Counted from the first letter of the stretch, positions 36,397-45,305 are shown. The stretch is DNA of 64,000 bases from Streptomyces sp. NBC_01268 (GCF_036240795.1 NZ_CP108454.1:4154001-4218000); one strand, 5' to 3'. Notes: a model not told the origin generated them from the sequence alone. Translations and numbers: made by a program.

Positions 36397-38406
36397 TCAG
36401 CCGATCTTCACGTTCTTGTCGATGGTGGTCTGGTCGATCTCGGACGTCCGCACGGTGACCTGCATCTGCCACTCGCCCGCCATCGGGAGCTGGACGCCCG
36501 AGGCGGTCCAGTGCCCGGTCTGGATCCGGTCCGGCAGCACCGGCAGCGGGCCGATCTGCTTCTCCGTGAGGGTGAAGGACACCTTCACCTCGGGCACGTC
36601 CAGGGGGCGCCCGTTGGGCCGCAGTACGAAGATGTGCAGCGCGTTGGCGCCGGTGCGCCCGGGGGAGAGGGTCAGCTGCACGGTGCCCTTGCCGTCCACG
36701 CCGCCGGTGTCGAAGGGCATCCGGACGTCGATCGGACGGTTGGGCACGGCGGAGGAGCCGGACGACGCCTTGAGACGGCCCGCCTCCTCTTCCGTACGGG
36801 CCGGCTCGGTCGAGGTCAGCACGGTCGTCACCGCGAGGAGCACGACCGCGACGGCCGCCTCGGTCAGCACCGACCGGCGCAGTCCGGCCCGCTCGGGGTC
36901 CGCGTCCCGCTCCCGCTTGCGGCGAGCGGTGGCGACGGCGGCGCGCTGCCGCGCGAGCTGCTCGGAACGAGCGGCGCCGACCTCGTCGGCCCCGCCAGGC
37001 GCAGCACCTTCGACGTCGCCGGAGTCACCCGCCGCGCCGGAGGCACCCGCCTCTTCGGAGTCACCCACCGCGCCGGAGTCAGCCGTCTCCTCGGAGTCAC
37101 CCACCGCGCCGGAGTCACCCGTCTCCTCGGAGCCTCCCGCGTCGTCGACGTCCGAGACCTCCGCCGCCTCCCCCAGCCGCTGCACCCACCGCCGCGACAC
37201 CCAGGCGATGCCCAGGAGGACGGCGACCAGGCCGATCTTCACGAGGAGCAGCTGCCCGTACCGCGTGTCCGTCAGCGCCGACCAGGTGCCGACCTGCCGC
37301 CAGGACTGGTAGATCCCGGTGGCGACGAGCACCACGACCGAGCCGAACGCCAGCTTCGAGTACCGCTCGACCGCCGCCCGTCCGACCGAGGGCGCCCGGT
37401 ACAGCGCGACCAGCAGGGTCGTCAGGCCGCCGAGCCAGCCGGCCACCGCCAGCAGGTGCAGGATGTCGACCGGCATGGCGATGCCCGGCTGGAGCCCGGT
37501 CGAGGCGTGCTCGGCGAGCGCCCAGGTGCCGGCGATGCCGGCCGCGACCACGGTGCCGCCGAGCGCGAGGCCGAAGGTGAGGTCCTTGAGTTCCTTCTCG
37601 TCGGTGCGCCGGGCGTATGCGCCGAACAGCACGGCCACGAACAGCGCCGCCGCGCCGAGGAGGAGCAGCCGGGAGGAGAGCGCCGCCCCGGTCTTGGTGG
37701 CCAGGACGGCCTGCAGCCCGGCCAGGTCGAAGACGTCGGCCAGTCTGCCCGAGCCGGTGTAGGGGTTGCGGAGCAGCAGCATCGCGAGGGTGGCGCCGGT
37801 CAGGGTCAGCCAGCCGCGGACCACGAGCCGCTGCACCGGCCGGACGCTCGCCCCGCGCGGCCAGCAGACCAGGACGAAGGCGCCGCCGCCGACGAGGACG
37901 ACGAAACCGGCGTACGAGAGGTAGCGCGCGATCCCGTACAGCGCGCCGACGATCCCGCCGCCCGCGGTCTGTTCGGGCAGGGCGACGGAGGTGGTGGAGG
38001 GGGCCCCGACGGAGAAGGTGAAGGCTCCGGAGACGGGGTGGCTGTCGGCGGAGACCGTCTGCCAGGCCACCGTGTAGGTGCCGTCGGGCAGTCCGGGCAG
38101 CAGCTCGACGCCGTAGCGGACGATCGAGCCGCTGCACATGTCACGGATCTCGCCGGTGTCGACCCGCTTCCCCGACGGGTCGAGGACCCGGATCGAGTCG
38201 GCGCCCATGGCGACCTGCTCGGAGAAGGTGAGGTCGACGTCCTTGGGAGCGGTGGCGACCACCGCCCCGTCCTGCGGGTCGCTGCCGGTCAGGGCCGCGT
38301 GCGCGGACGCGGGGCCCGCGGTGGCGAGCAGCGTGCCCAGGAGCGCGGCCACGACGAGCAGCAGCCGGGTGACGGCGTGCCCGAGGCGCGGGGCGGTGGT
38401 GGTCAT
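36397..38406 (-). CDS. CopC-CopD fusion copper-resistance/uptake protein (YcnJ-like)
   Basis: 669 residues. After a signal peptide the mature protein begins with HAALTGSDP, the N-terminal copper-binding histidine of CopC; a CopC domain continues to about residue 135 (SADSHPVSGAFTF). Eight or so membrane segments of the CopD domain follow (about 155-415). An acidic repetitive cytoplasmic linker comes next, then one more membrane segment and a C-terminal soluble domain of ~130 residues. Likely moves or binds copper at the cell surface. The linker repeats are perfect 36-bp DNA units with few changes. Cotranscribed with the Sco and PCuAC genes upstream and dtpA downstream. Confidence 0.88.
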   Translation of the reverse strand: MTTTAPRLGHAVTRLLLVVAALLGTLLATAGPASAHAALTGSDPQDGAVVATAPKDVDLTFSEQVAMGADSIRVLDPSGKRVDTGEIRDMCSGSIVRYGVELLPGLPDGTYTVAWQTVSADSHPVSGAFTFSVGAPSTTSVALPEQTAGGGIVGALYGIARYLSYAGFVVLVGGGAFVLVCWPRGASVRPVQRLVVRGWLTLTGATLAMLLLRNPYTGSGRLADVFDLAGLQAVLATKTGAALSSRLLLLGAAALFVAVLFGAYARRTDEKELKDLTFGLALGGTVVAAGIAGTWALAEHASTGLQPGIAMPVDILHLLAVAGWLGGLTTLLVALYRAPSVGRAAVERYSKLAFGSVVVLVATGIYQSWRQVGTWSALTDTRYGQLLLVKIGLVAVLLGIAWVSRRWVQRLGEAAEVSDVDDAGGSEETGDSGAVGDSEETADSGAVGDSEEAGASGAAGDSGDVEGAAPGGADEVGAARSEQLARQRAAVATARRKRERDADPERAGLRRSVLTEAAVAVVLLAVTTVLTSTEPARTEEEAGRLKASSGSSAVPNRPIDVRMPFDTGGVDGKGTVQLTLSPGRTGANALHIFVLRPNGRPLDVPEVKVSFTLTEKQIGPLPVLPDRIQTGHWTASGVQLPMAGEWQMQVTVRTSEIDQTTIDKNVKIG
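37022..37129. repeat. Three 36-bp tandem repeats in the CopCD linker
   Basis: Units at 37022-37057, 37058-37093 and 37094-37129 are 36 bp each and differ at only a few positions. They encode 12-residue acidic repeats of the type GDSEETADSGAV in the cytoplasmic linker between the CopD membrane block and the C-terminal domain. The reading frame is preserved. Confidence 0.9.
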
Positions 38407-38430
38407 CGTCCTGTTTCTCCCTCGACCGGC

Positions 38431-38886
38431 TCAGTGCTGCTTCGGGTTGTGGTTCGGCGCCTCGACGGGGAGCTCGACCTTGAGCGGGCCGGACTTCTCG
38501 AAGTGGAGCTCGATGCTCACCTTCTCGCCCTGCTTCGGCTGCTTCTTCAATTCCATGAACATGATGTGGTTGCCCCCGCGTTCCAGCTTGAGCTCACCGT
38601 TGGCCGGGATGTCGAAGGCCTTCACCTGCTGCATCTTCTGGTTCTTCGTCTCGTGCATCGTGACGTCGTCCGAGAGACCGCTGGTGACGGAGGTGAGCTT
38701 GTCGGCGACGCCGCCGCCGTTGCTGATGGTGAGGAAGCCGCCGGCCATGTCCATCACGGGCTGCGGCATGAACGCGCCGCTCACCTTGAGTTCGGGCTTG
38801 TCGTCGCCGGAGGACGAGCAGCCGGTCAGGGCGAGCGCGGCGGCGAGGGCGACGGAGGCGGTCAGGGCGGTGGTGCGGCGGTTCAC
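38431..38886 (-). CDS. ecuC: PCuAC-family extracytoplasmic copper chaperone, lipoprotein
   Basis: 151 residues. A lipoprotein signal peptide ends in the lipobox LTGC, so the protein is anchored outside the membrane. The Cu(I) site of PCuAC proteins is visible: methionines in FMPQPVMDM, MHETKNQKM and the late GNHIMFM. It hands Cu(I) to Sco or directly to copper enzymes. The start is GTG at 38886, overlapping the sco stop (GTGA). In S. lividans the equivalent protein (ECuC) works with Sco. Confidence 0.92.
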   Translation of the reverse strand: MNRRTTALTASVALAAALALTGCSSSGDDKPELKVSGAFMPQPVMDMAGGFLTISNGGGVADKLTSVTSGLSDDVTMHETKNQKMQQVKAFDIPANGELKLERGGNHIMFMELKKQPKQGEKVSIELHFEKSGPLKVELPVEAPNHNPKQH

Positions 38887-39623
38887 GGGTTCTCCCCCTT
38901 GATGAGCTTCGGCAGGTCCTTGGCGTAGTCGTCGGCGCTGGTGCTCTCGCCGTAGAGGACGTAGCCCTGGTCGGTGGTCGGCGAGAACGCGATCACCTGC
39001 GCCCCGTGCATGGAGACGACGGTGCCGTTCTCCTTCTTCGCCGGGTCGATGCCGATGCCCATGGAGCGGGCGCCCGCCTGGATCGTCTTGAAGTCGCCGG
39101 TGAGCCCGACGAAGGACGGGTCGCCGGCGGCGGGCAGCCACTTGCCCAGCTCGGCGGCGGTGTCCCGCTCGGGGTCGGTGGTGACGAAGACGACCTGGAG
39201 CTTGTCCTGGTCCGCCTTGGGGAGCTGCTTGCGGGCGATGGCGATGTTGCTCATCGTCAGCGGGCAGACGTCGGGGCAGTGGGTGTAGCCGAAGTAGACG
39301 AGCGTCGGCTTGCCCTTGGTGGCCGCGCGCAGGTCGTACTTCCGGCCCTTGGTGTCGGTGAGGACGAGGTCGGGCTTGGCGAACGGCCGGTCCAGGACGG
39401 TGGCGGCCTGGTCGCTGTCGGTGCCGCCGGAGACCTCGGCGACCGGCCCACTGGTGGTGCCGGGCGTCTTGTCGTCGCCGCCGAGGCCGACGGCGGCCGT
39501 GATCCCGAGCGCCGCGACGATCGCCACGGCGGCGGCGATCAGCGGGGCACGGCGGCCGGGGCGGCCGCCGTCCTTCGCGTCGTCGGCACCGGACTTCTGA
39601 GCAGCTGTCTTGCTGTCGGACAT
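38883..39623 (-). CDS. sco: Sco-family copper chaperone (SCO1/SenC/PrrC)
   Basis: 246 residues. One N-terminal membrane anchor (APLIAAAVAIVAALGITAAV) is followed by a thioredoxin-like domain with the copper ligands CPDVC in YFGYTHCPDVCPLT and the histidine in VVSMHGAQV. Sco proteins deliver copper to the CuA centre of cytochrome c oxidase or, in Streptomyces, to developmental copper enzymes. The ATG at 39623 is the natural start. Translationally coupled to the PCuAC chaperone. Confidence 0.94.
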   Translation of the reverse strand: MSDSKTAAQKSGADDAKDGGRPGRRAPLIAAAVAIVAALGITAAVGLGGDDKTPGTTSGPVAEVSGGTDSDQAATVLDRPFAKPDLVLTDTKGRKYDLRAATKGKPTLVYFGYTHCPDVCPLTMSNIAIARKQLPKADQDKLQVVFVTTDPERDTAAELGKWLPAAGDPSFVGLTGDFKTIQAGARSMGIGIDPAKKENGTVVSMHGAQVIAFSPTTDQGYVLYGESTSADDYAKDLPKLIKGENP

Positions 39624-39653
39624 GGTGATTCTTCCGGGTCGATGGAGCGGCCG

Positions 39654-40400
39654 TCAGGCCGAGCGGCGGCGTCCGGCCAGGACGCCGAAGGCGATGCCGG
39701 CGAGGCCCACGAGGATGCCGACCACGCCGAGCACACGGGCCGCGCTGTCGGTGGACCCGGCGGCCTCCTTCTCCTTGTGCTCGCCGGCCTTCTCGTCGTG
39801 GCCTGCCTTGTCGTCGGCGGCGGGGGCGGCGCCACCGTGGTGGTCACCGGTCGCCGCGGACAGCTTCAGCACCGGGGCGGGGCTCTCGGGCTCCGGCGCG
39901 CCGTCCTTGGGCTCCTCGATCCAGCGCACGACCTCGTTGTTGTCGTAGGTCTGGATGGCCTTCAGGACGAGCCGGTCGGTGTCCTCGGGCAGCTGGCCGA
40001 GGGAGAGCGGGAACTGCTGGAACTGACCGGGGCCGATCTTCGAACCGTCCGCGGTCCAGGTGACCTTGGCGACCGCCTCGTTGATCTTCTTGCCGTGCAG
40101 CTCCAGCGGCTTGGCCAGCTTGGCCTTGGTGACCTCGACCTTCCAGCCGGGGACCGGCTGAGGCATCACGGAGGCCAGCGGGTGGTCGGTGGGGAAGGTG
40201 ACCTCGACCTTGACGGTGGAGGCGTTGTCGCGCTCGTTCGGCACCTTCACGTTGACGGTCGCGTAGCCGCCCTTGGCGGCCTCGCCCTGCGGCTGGACGC
40301 CGACGTGCGCGGACGCGGTGCCGGCGAGCAGCAGGACGGACGCGACGGCGGCGCCGCCGGTGAGGACGGCGCGGGAGACGTGGGTACGGGAAACGCTCAT
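39654..40400 (-). CDS. YcnI/DUF1775-family copper-binding membrane protein
   Basis: 248 residues. A signal peptide ends at ASAHVGVQPQG, leaving an N-terminal histidine for copper binding. The DUF1775 domain follows (ATVNVKVPNERDNASTVKVE, VTFPTDHPLASVMP, WTADGSKIGPGQFQQFPLS). A charged Lys/Glu/His linker leads to one C-terminal membrane helix (VLGVVGILVGLAGIAFGVLA). This is the usual YcnI architecture, commonly found with YcnJ (CopCD), as here. The ATG at 40400 opens the signal peptide; longer frames are not conserved. Confidence 0.92.
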   Translation of the reverse strand: MSVSRTHVSRAVLTGGAAVASVLLLAGTASAHVGVQPQGEAAKGGYATVNVKVPNERDNASTVKVEVTFPTDHPLASVMPQPVPGWKVEVTKAKLAKPLELHGKKINEAVAKVTWTADGSKIGPGQFQQFPLSLGQLPEDTDRLVLKAIQTYDNNEVVRWIEEPKDGAPEPESPAPVLKLSAATGDHHGGAAPAADDKAGHDEKAGEHKEKEAAGSTDSAARVLGVVGILVGLAGIAFGVLAGRRRSA

Positions 40401-40509
40401 GGCAGAAGACACTCCAGCTCGGAGGAGAGGTCGGAAGCGGACGACCGGACACGGCGTCGCGTCACCGCGCGATGCGCGGCGGCGGGCCGGCGGGCGGGCC
40501 GTCCGGGAG

Positions 40510-40557
40510 GTCGTCCGCGAGCGCGGACGACCGCGGATCCGCTCCCCGGGAGCGGTC
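40510..40557 (-). terminator. Tandem hairpins between the membrane protein gene and ycnI
   Basis: GTCGTCCGC at 40510-40518 pairs with GCGGACGAC at 40523-40531 across a GAGC tetraloop. A second stem (CCGCTCC/GGAGCGG, about 40539-40555) is next to it. They lie in the 161-bp gap after the 40562-41359 gene and may end or attenuate its transcript before ycnI. Confidence 0.5.
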
Positions 40558-40561
40558 CGCG

Positions 40562-41359
40562 TCAGGCTGCGAGGACGCAGGAGGCGGCCGGGGGGCCGCG
40601 CCTGATCACGGTGTGCTGGAGTGCCTCGGCCACCGGCGGCGGCGAGGAGGCGAAGGCGGTACGGGCGGGGCCGCGCGGTCCGGTGGCCGGAGCCCCCGGC
40701 AGCCCGGCGAGCAGGGCCCGTACGAGGAACAGCGCGGCGCGCAGGGAGCGTACGAGCGCGCACGCGGCGAGCTCGGTGGCGCCCTGCGTGGAGAGCCGGA
40801 CCAGCCGGCCGAGCGCGAGGTCGCCGCGGCGCAGCAGCCAGCCGGTGGCCAGCGCGGCCAGCAGGTGCCCGAGCAGCATGGGCAGACTCGGCATCAGCTC
40901 GGCGGCCCCGGCGGTCGCGCCGCCGGTCATGCCGGTCATGCCGGCCATGTGCCCGTGCCCGGTGGCGGCGGGCGGGGTGAGTCCGGCGTCGCTGACGATG
41001 CGGGCCGCGTCGGCGGGGCTCAGGGACGTGCCGCCCTGGCCGCAGACCAGCTTCGCGGCCAGCCGGACGAGGGCCTGGTCGGTCTCCGCCCCCATGGCGA
41101 GCCGGCGCTGGCCGAACCCGAACAGGGCGTGCAGCCCGAGCTGTCCGACCGTCAGCGCGCCGACGATGGCGGGCAGCGAGCGCTCGCGTCCGGTGAAGAG
41201 CACGGTGACGCCGAAGACGCCGAGGAATCCGGCGGCCACCGACCACAGCGCGATCCCCGCGCAGGAGGCCAGCGCGTGGCCGAGCGCGGACAGCACGACG
41301 CAGACCGCGGTGAACACCGCGGCCCTCAGCATGCGTGGTGCGAGCGCGGGGGCAGACAT
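40562..41359 (-). CDS. Polytopic membrane protein upstream of the copper operon
   Basis: 265 residues, about five or six hydrophobic helices (AAVFTAVCVVLSALGHALAS, IALWSVAAGFLGVFGVTVLF, LMPSLPMLLGHLLAALATGW). A loop near residue 135 is rich in His and Met (GHGHMAGMTGMTGG), a composition suited to copper. The C-terminal third is an Arg/Ala-rich region with a hydrophobic stretch (ALFLVRALLAGL). No family name is known to me, but its place at the head of the copper set and the Met/His loop suggest a role in copper handling. The ATG at 41359. Confidence 0.75.
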   Translation of the reverse strand: MSAPALAPRMLRAAVFTAVCVVLSALGHALASCAGIALWSVAAGFLGVFGVTVLFTGRERSLPAIVGALTVGQLGLHALFGFGQRRLAMGAETDQALVRLAAKLVCGQGGTSLSPADAARIVSDAGLTPPAATGHGHMAGMTGMTGGATAGAAELMPSLPMLLGHLLAALATGWLLRRGDLALGRLVRLSTQGATELAACALVRSLRAALFLVRALLAGLPGAPATGPRGPARTAFASSPPPVAEALQHTVIRRGPPAASCVLAA

Positions 41360-41578
41360 GGCGGGCCCATCATCGCACCAGCCTCACCCCTCCCATACGG
41401 CAGGTCCGGAAGGTCACTCTTGGGGGCGTTCGGGGTGACATACACCGGCGCACGGGAGGAGTGCATCCGCCGAACGGGCGCTCTTGACGTGGCTCGGGGC
41501 TTATGGACCACGCGGGACGGCAATACGTATCGGTATGTCGTGCCGCAGCATGTCGAGCCGCAGCCAGGAGGCTGGAGC

Positions 41579-42022
41579 ATGAGCATCTGGTGGTCCCTGC
41601 ATCTGCGGCGCGAGGCTGCGAGCGTGCCGCTCGCCCGGCGGCTGCTGCTCGGCACGATGGAGACCGCGGGCGTCGACCCGGACGTGTCCTACGAGCTGTC
41701 GGTGGCCCTGACCGAGGCGTGCGCGAACGCCGTCGAGCACGGCGGGACGGCGGGCCGGGGCGGGGGCTCGCAGGCGTACCGGGTCACCGCGTACCTGGAC
41801 GGCGAGACCTGCCGCATCGAGGTGGCCGACTCGGGCCCCGGTTTCGCCGCGGCCCCCGAGCGGCGCCCGGCCGCGCCCGACGCGGAGAACGGGCGCGGGC
41901 TGCGGCTGATCGAGGAGCTCGCCGACCACGTGCACTTCGGGCGGACCGGCCGGGGCGGCGCCCTGGTCAGCTTCGACAAGATCATCAAATGGCGGCCGGA
42001 CGCCCCGCTGGCGCTGACCTGA
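41579..42022 (+). CDS. Anti-sigma-type ATP-binding protein (RsbW-like HATPase)
   Basis: 147 residues: a single GHKL ATPase domain with the N-box ALTEACANAVEHGG, G1 EVADSGPGF and G2 ENGRGLRLIEEL. These proteins bind and phosphorylate anti-sigma antagonists or sequester sigma factors. AGGAGG ends 7 nt before ATG 41579, deciding the start against upstream in-frame GTG codons. Transcribed alone; a strong terminator follows at 42125. A relative lies at 48874-49389. No sigma factor is adjacent. Confidence 0.88.
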   Translation: MSIWWSLHLRREAASVPLARRLLLGTMETAGVDPDVSYELSVALTEACANAVEHGGTAGRGGGSQAYRVTAYLDGETCRIEVADSGPGFAAAPERRPAAPDAENGRGLRLIEELADHVHFGRTGRGGALVSFDKIIKWRPDAPLALT

Positions 42023-42056
42023 GCCGCGCGCGGATCCGGGGCCGGACACGGATCCG

Positions 42057-42123
42057 GACCGGGATACGGCGCCGGACCGGGCCACGGCGCCGGACCGGGC
42101 CACGGCGCCGGACCGGGATACGG
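42057..42123. repeat. 18-bp tandem repeat, about 3.7 copies
   Basis: Three complete units of GACCGGGATACGGCGCCG type (second and third have CC for AT) at 42057-42074, 42075-42092 and 42093-42110, plus a partial fourth. It sits in the gap between the ATPase stop and the terminator, so is non-coding on the + strand. Confidence 0.85.
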
Positions 42124-42124
42124 A

Positions 42125-42158
42125 AAGGGCCCCGCCGACACGAATCGGCGGGGCCCTT
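42125..42158. terminator. Strong bidirectional terminator
   Basis: A 14-bp perfect stem (AAGGGCCCCGCCGA and its complement) with a 6-nt loop CACGAA, bordered by A and T runs on the two sides. It lies between convergent genes (ATPase and pepP). Confidence 0.88.
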
Positions 42159-42179
42159 CCGGCACGAGCGGGGGACGGA

Positions 42180-43649
42180 TCAGCCCTTCAGGCCGGCCAT
42201 CCACGCCTCGACCTCGTCGGACCGGCGCGGCAGCGCCGCCGAGAGGTTCCGGTTGCCGTCCTCGGTGACGAGGATGTCGTCCTCGATCCGGACGCCGATG
42301 CCCCGGTACTCCTCGGGCACGGTCAGGTCGTCGGCCTGGAAGTAGAGCCCCGGCTCGACGGTCAGGCACATGCCCGGCTCCAGCGTGCAGTCGACGTACG
42401 CCTCGGTGCGCGCGGCGGCGCAGTCGTGGACGTCCATGCCGAGCATGTGGCCGGTGCCGTGCAGGGTCCAGCGGCGCTGGAGGCCCAGCTCCAGGACGCG
42501 CTCGGCCGGGCCCTCGACGAGGCCCCACTCGACCAGCTTCTCGGCGAGCACGCGCTGGGCGGCGTCGTGGAAGTCGCGGTAGGCGGCGCCGGGCTTCACC
42601 GCGGCGATGCCGGCCTCCTGGGCCTCGTACACCGCGTCGTAGATCTTGCGCTGGATCTCCGTGTACCGGCCGTTGACCGGCAGGGTGCGGGTGATGTCGG
42701 CGGTGTAGAGCTCGGTGGTCTCCACGCCGGCGTCGAGCAGCAGCAGGTCGCCGGAGCGGACCGGGCCGTCGTTGCGGACCCAGTGCAGGGTGCAGGCGTG
42801 CGGGCCGGAGGCGCAGATGGAGCCGTAGCCGACGTCGTTGCCCTCGACCCGGGCACGCAGGAAGAACGTGCCCTCGATGTAGCGCTCGCTGGTCGCCTCG
42901 GCCTTGTCGAGGACCTTGACGACGTCCTCGAAGCCGCGGGCGGTGGAGTCGCAGGCCTTCTGCAGCTCGGAGACCTCGAAGGCGTCCTTCACGAGGCGGG
43001 CCTCGGAGAGGAAGACGCGCAGCTCCTCGTCGCGCTCGGCGGTGACCTTGTCGGTCAGGGCCGCCTCGATGCCGGCGTCGTGGCCGCGCACGGCGCGGAC
43101 CGGGCCGGTGGCCTGCTTGAGCGCCTCGGCCAGCTCGCGGACGTCCTTCGCCGGGATCCCGAGCAGCTGCTCGGCCTCGGTGAGGGAGTGGCGGCGGCCG
43201 ACCCAGAGCTCGCCCATGCCGTCCAGCCAGAACTCGCCGTTCTCGCGGTCGGAGCGGGGCAGCAGGTAGATCGTGGCGCGGTGGCCGTCCTCGGACGGCT
43301 CCAGGACCAGGACGCCGTCGTGGGTCTGGTCGCCGGTGAGGTACGCGTACTCGGTGGAGGCGCGGAAGGAGTACTCGGTGTCGTTGGACCGGGTCTTCAG
43401 GTTGCCGGCCGGGATCACCAGGCGCTCGCCCGGGAAGCGGGCGGACAGCGCGGCGCGCCGGTCGGCGGTGTGCGCGGCCTGGGCGATCGGCGCCAGGTCG
43501 TGCAGCTCGGTGTCGGCCCAGCCGGACCGCATGTTCTCGGCGAGCTCGTCGGAGACGCCCGGGTACAGGCCGTTCTTCCGCTGCTTGATCGCCTGCTCTT
43601 CGGACTCTTCCGGGGTCTCCGGGTTGTCCGGCGTGAGCTCATCGGCCAC
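42180..43649 (-). CDS. pepP: Aminopeptidase P family metallopeptidase
   Basis: 489 residues. Removes an N-terminal residue preceding proline. The N-terminal domain (about 60-210) leads to a pita-bread catalytic domain with metal ligands in LLLLDAGVETTELYTADITRT, HGTGHMLGMDVHD, TVEPGLYF and GVRIEDDILVTEDG. Length fits full aminopeptidase P. GAGGAGG lies ~9 nt before GTG 43649, deciding the start; the longer frame to 43730 crosses the promoter. Cytoplasmic; no signal peptide. A shorter M24 protein is at 22473. Confidence 0.93.
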   Translation of the reverse strand: MADELTPDNPETPEESEEQAIKQRKNGLYPGVSDELAENMRSGWADTELHDLAPIAQAAHTADRRAALSARFPGERLVIPAGNLKTRSNDTEYSFRASTEYAYLTGDQTHDGVLVLEPSEDGHRATIYLLPRSDRENGEFWLDGMGELWVGRRHSLTEAEQLLGIPAKDVRELAEALKQATGPVRAVRGHDAGIEAALTDKVTAERDEELRVFLSEARLVKDAFEVSELQKACDSTARGFEDVVKVLDKAEATSERYIEGTFFLRARVEGNDVGYGSICASGPHACTLHWVRNDGPVRSGDLLLLDAGVETTELYTADITRTLPVNGRYTEIQRKIYDAVYEAQEAGIAAVKPGAAYRDFHDAAQRVLAEKLVEWGLVEGPAERVLELGLQRRWTLHGTGHMLGMDVHDCAAARTEAYVDCTLEPGMCLTVEPGLYFQADDLTVPEEYRGIGVRIEDDILVTEDGNRNLSAALPRRSDEVEAWMAGLKG

Positions 43650-43802
43650 GGGTCTGCCTCCTCTGGTACGACACTGAACCATTCCCATCGTACGGTCGTG
43701 CGGAAGGGGGCCCAGAGCCGGAAGACCCATTACCGACGGGTCAGGACGGTGGCGGTTCTCACTCCGGTCGCGCTCCGGTCGGTGCCGGATGCCGGTCGGC
43801 GC

Positions 43803-45221
43803 TCACTCGAATCGCGCGGCGAGCAGCACGACGTCCTCGCCTTCGGCGTCCGGACCGTCCAGTCCCTCGGGCAGTACGGTCCGCAGGACGTGGTCGGCGA
43901 CGGCGCCCGGATCGGCCCGGTCCGCCTTGGGTACGCCCGCGGCGGCGGCGTGCAGCCGGGCGAAGGCCCGGTCCATCGGGTCGCCGGTCCGCCGGAGCAG
44001 TCCGTCCGTGTACAGCAGCACCGTTTCTCCGGGCTGCGGGGAGAGCTCCACGCTCGGCGCCTCCCAGCAGGCCAGCATGCCCAGCGGGGCGGAGAGCGAG
44101 GTCTCGACGTACTCGGTGCGCTGCTCGCCGATGATCAGCGGCGGGGTGTGGCCGGCCCCGGCGAGCACGATCCTGCGGGCCTGCGGCTCGCAGAAGGCGA
44201 AGAGCGCGGTCGCCGCGCGCGCGGGCTCGGTCAGCCGGAGCAGCAGCTCCAGGTCGGAGAGGACGGCGACCGGGTCCTCGCCCTCCATCACGGCGTACGC
44301 GCGCAGCGAGGCGCGCAGGCGTCCCATCGCGGCCAGGGCGCTCGGCCCGCTGCCCGTGACGGAGCCGACGGCCAGGCCGAGGGCGCCCTCGGGCAGCGGC
44401 AGCGCGTCGTACCAGTCGCCGCCGCCGCGGGGGCCGGTGCGGTGCCGGGCGGCGAGCTGGACGCCGGGGATCCGGGGGAGGCGGCTGGGCAGCAGCTCCT
44501 CGGCGACGGTGGCGACCTGGGCGCGGGCGCGCTCGACCTCCAGGAGGCGGGCGAGGTGCTCGGTGGCGAACCTTCCGTAGAGCTGGACGAGGTGCCGCTG
44601 GCGCTCGGCGGGCTCGGCGGGCTCGTCGTACAGCCAGACGACGGCGCCGAGCCGGCCGGCCTGCTCGGTGGCGAGCGGCAGCGCGTAGCTGGCGGCGTAG
44701 CCGAGGCGGGCGGCGACCTCGCGGTGGCGCGGGTGGAGGTCCTCCTTCCCGCGCAGGTCGGGGATGCCGACCGGGCCGGGCAGCGTGCCGTCCGGCAGCG
44801 GATCGAGCCCGTCGAGGATGCGCCCGTACGAGGTGACGCTGCGCGGCACGGTCTCGATGCTGCCGAGGTCGGCGTGGGCGAGGCCGAGGCCGACGGTGGA
44901 GGCGGGGCCGAGGCCGTCGGCGGGTTCGAGCACGGCCATGCCGCGACGGGCCCCGACGAGGGCGGCTCCGGCGCGCAGCAGCTCGCGCAGGGCGTCGTCG
45001 AGCGAGCCGGTCCTGATCAGGGACTCGGTGAGTTCATGGAGGAGGGTGAGGTCCGAGACCCAGCCGGCGAGGCGGTCCTGGAGGAGGGCGTCGGCCGGGA
45101 CCGGCGGGGGCGCCGCGGGGCGGGAGGGAACGGCCGCCGTGTGCGGGGGAACCGCAGTGTGCGGCGGAAGGGAAACAGCGGAATCGATTCCGGCCACTTT
45201 CGGCGCACGCGGCGTACTCAT
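43803..45221 (-). CDS. SpoIIE-type PP2C phosphatase with GAF domain
   Basis: 472 residues. A Pro-rich N-terminus, a GAF domain (about 60-235) and a C-terminal SpoIIE/PPM phosphatase domain (RTGPRGGGDWYDALPLP, VLAGAGHTPPLI, VLLYTDGLLRRTG, EDVVLLAARFE). Such enzymes dephosphorylate anti-anti-sigma factors. One metal-site motif looks altered: the usual GDV is GSV (AVGSVTGSGPSALAAMGRL), so activity may be changed. The ATG at 45221. No partner kinase or STAS gene is adjacent, though an RsbW-like ATPase lies at 41579. Confidence 0.88.
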   Translation of the reverse strand: MSTPRAPKVAGIDSAVSLPPHTAVPPHTAAVPSRPAAPPPVPADALLQDRLAGWVSDLTLLHELTESLIRTGSLDDALRELLRAGAALVGARRGMAVLEPADGLGPASTVGLGLAHADLGSIETVPRSVTSYGRILDGLDPLPDGTLPGPVGIPDLRGKEDLHPRHREVAARLGYAASYALPLATEQAGRLGAVVWLYDEPAEPAERQRHLVQLYGRFATEHLARLLEVERARAQVATVAEELLPSRLPRIPGVQLAARHRTGPRGGGDWYDALPLPEGALGLAVGSVTGSGPSALAAMGRLRASLRAYAVMEGEDPVAVLSDLELLLRLTEPARAATALFAFCEPQARRIVLAGAGHTPPLIIGEQRTEYVETSLSAPLGMLACWEAPSVELSPQPGETVLLYTDGLLRRTGDPMDRAFARLHAAAAGVPKADRADPGAVADHVLRTVLPEGLDGPDAEGEDVVLLAARFE

Positions 45222-45305
45222 GGCACGCGGCTTTCAGACCTGCGCGTTTCATGCAATAGCATCGCAAACCCCCAAGTCATTCTGCGCCACTACCCATCGA
45301 TCCAC

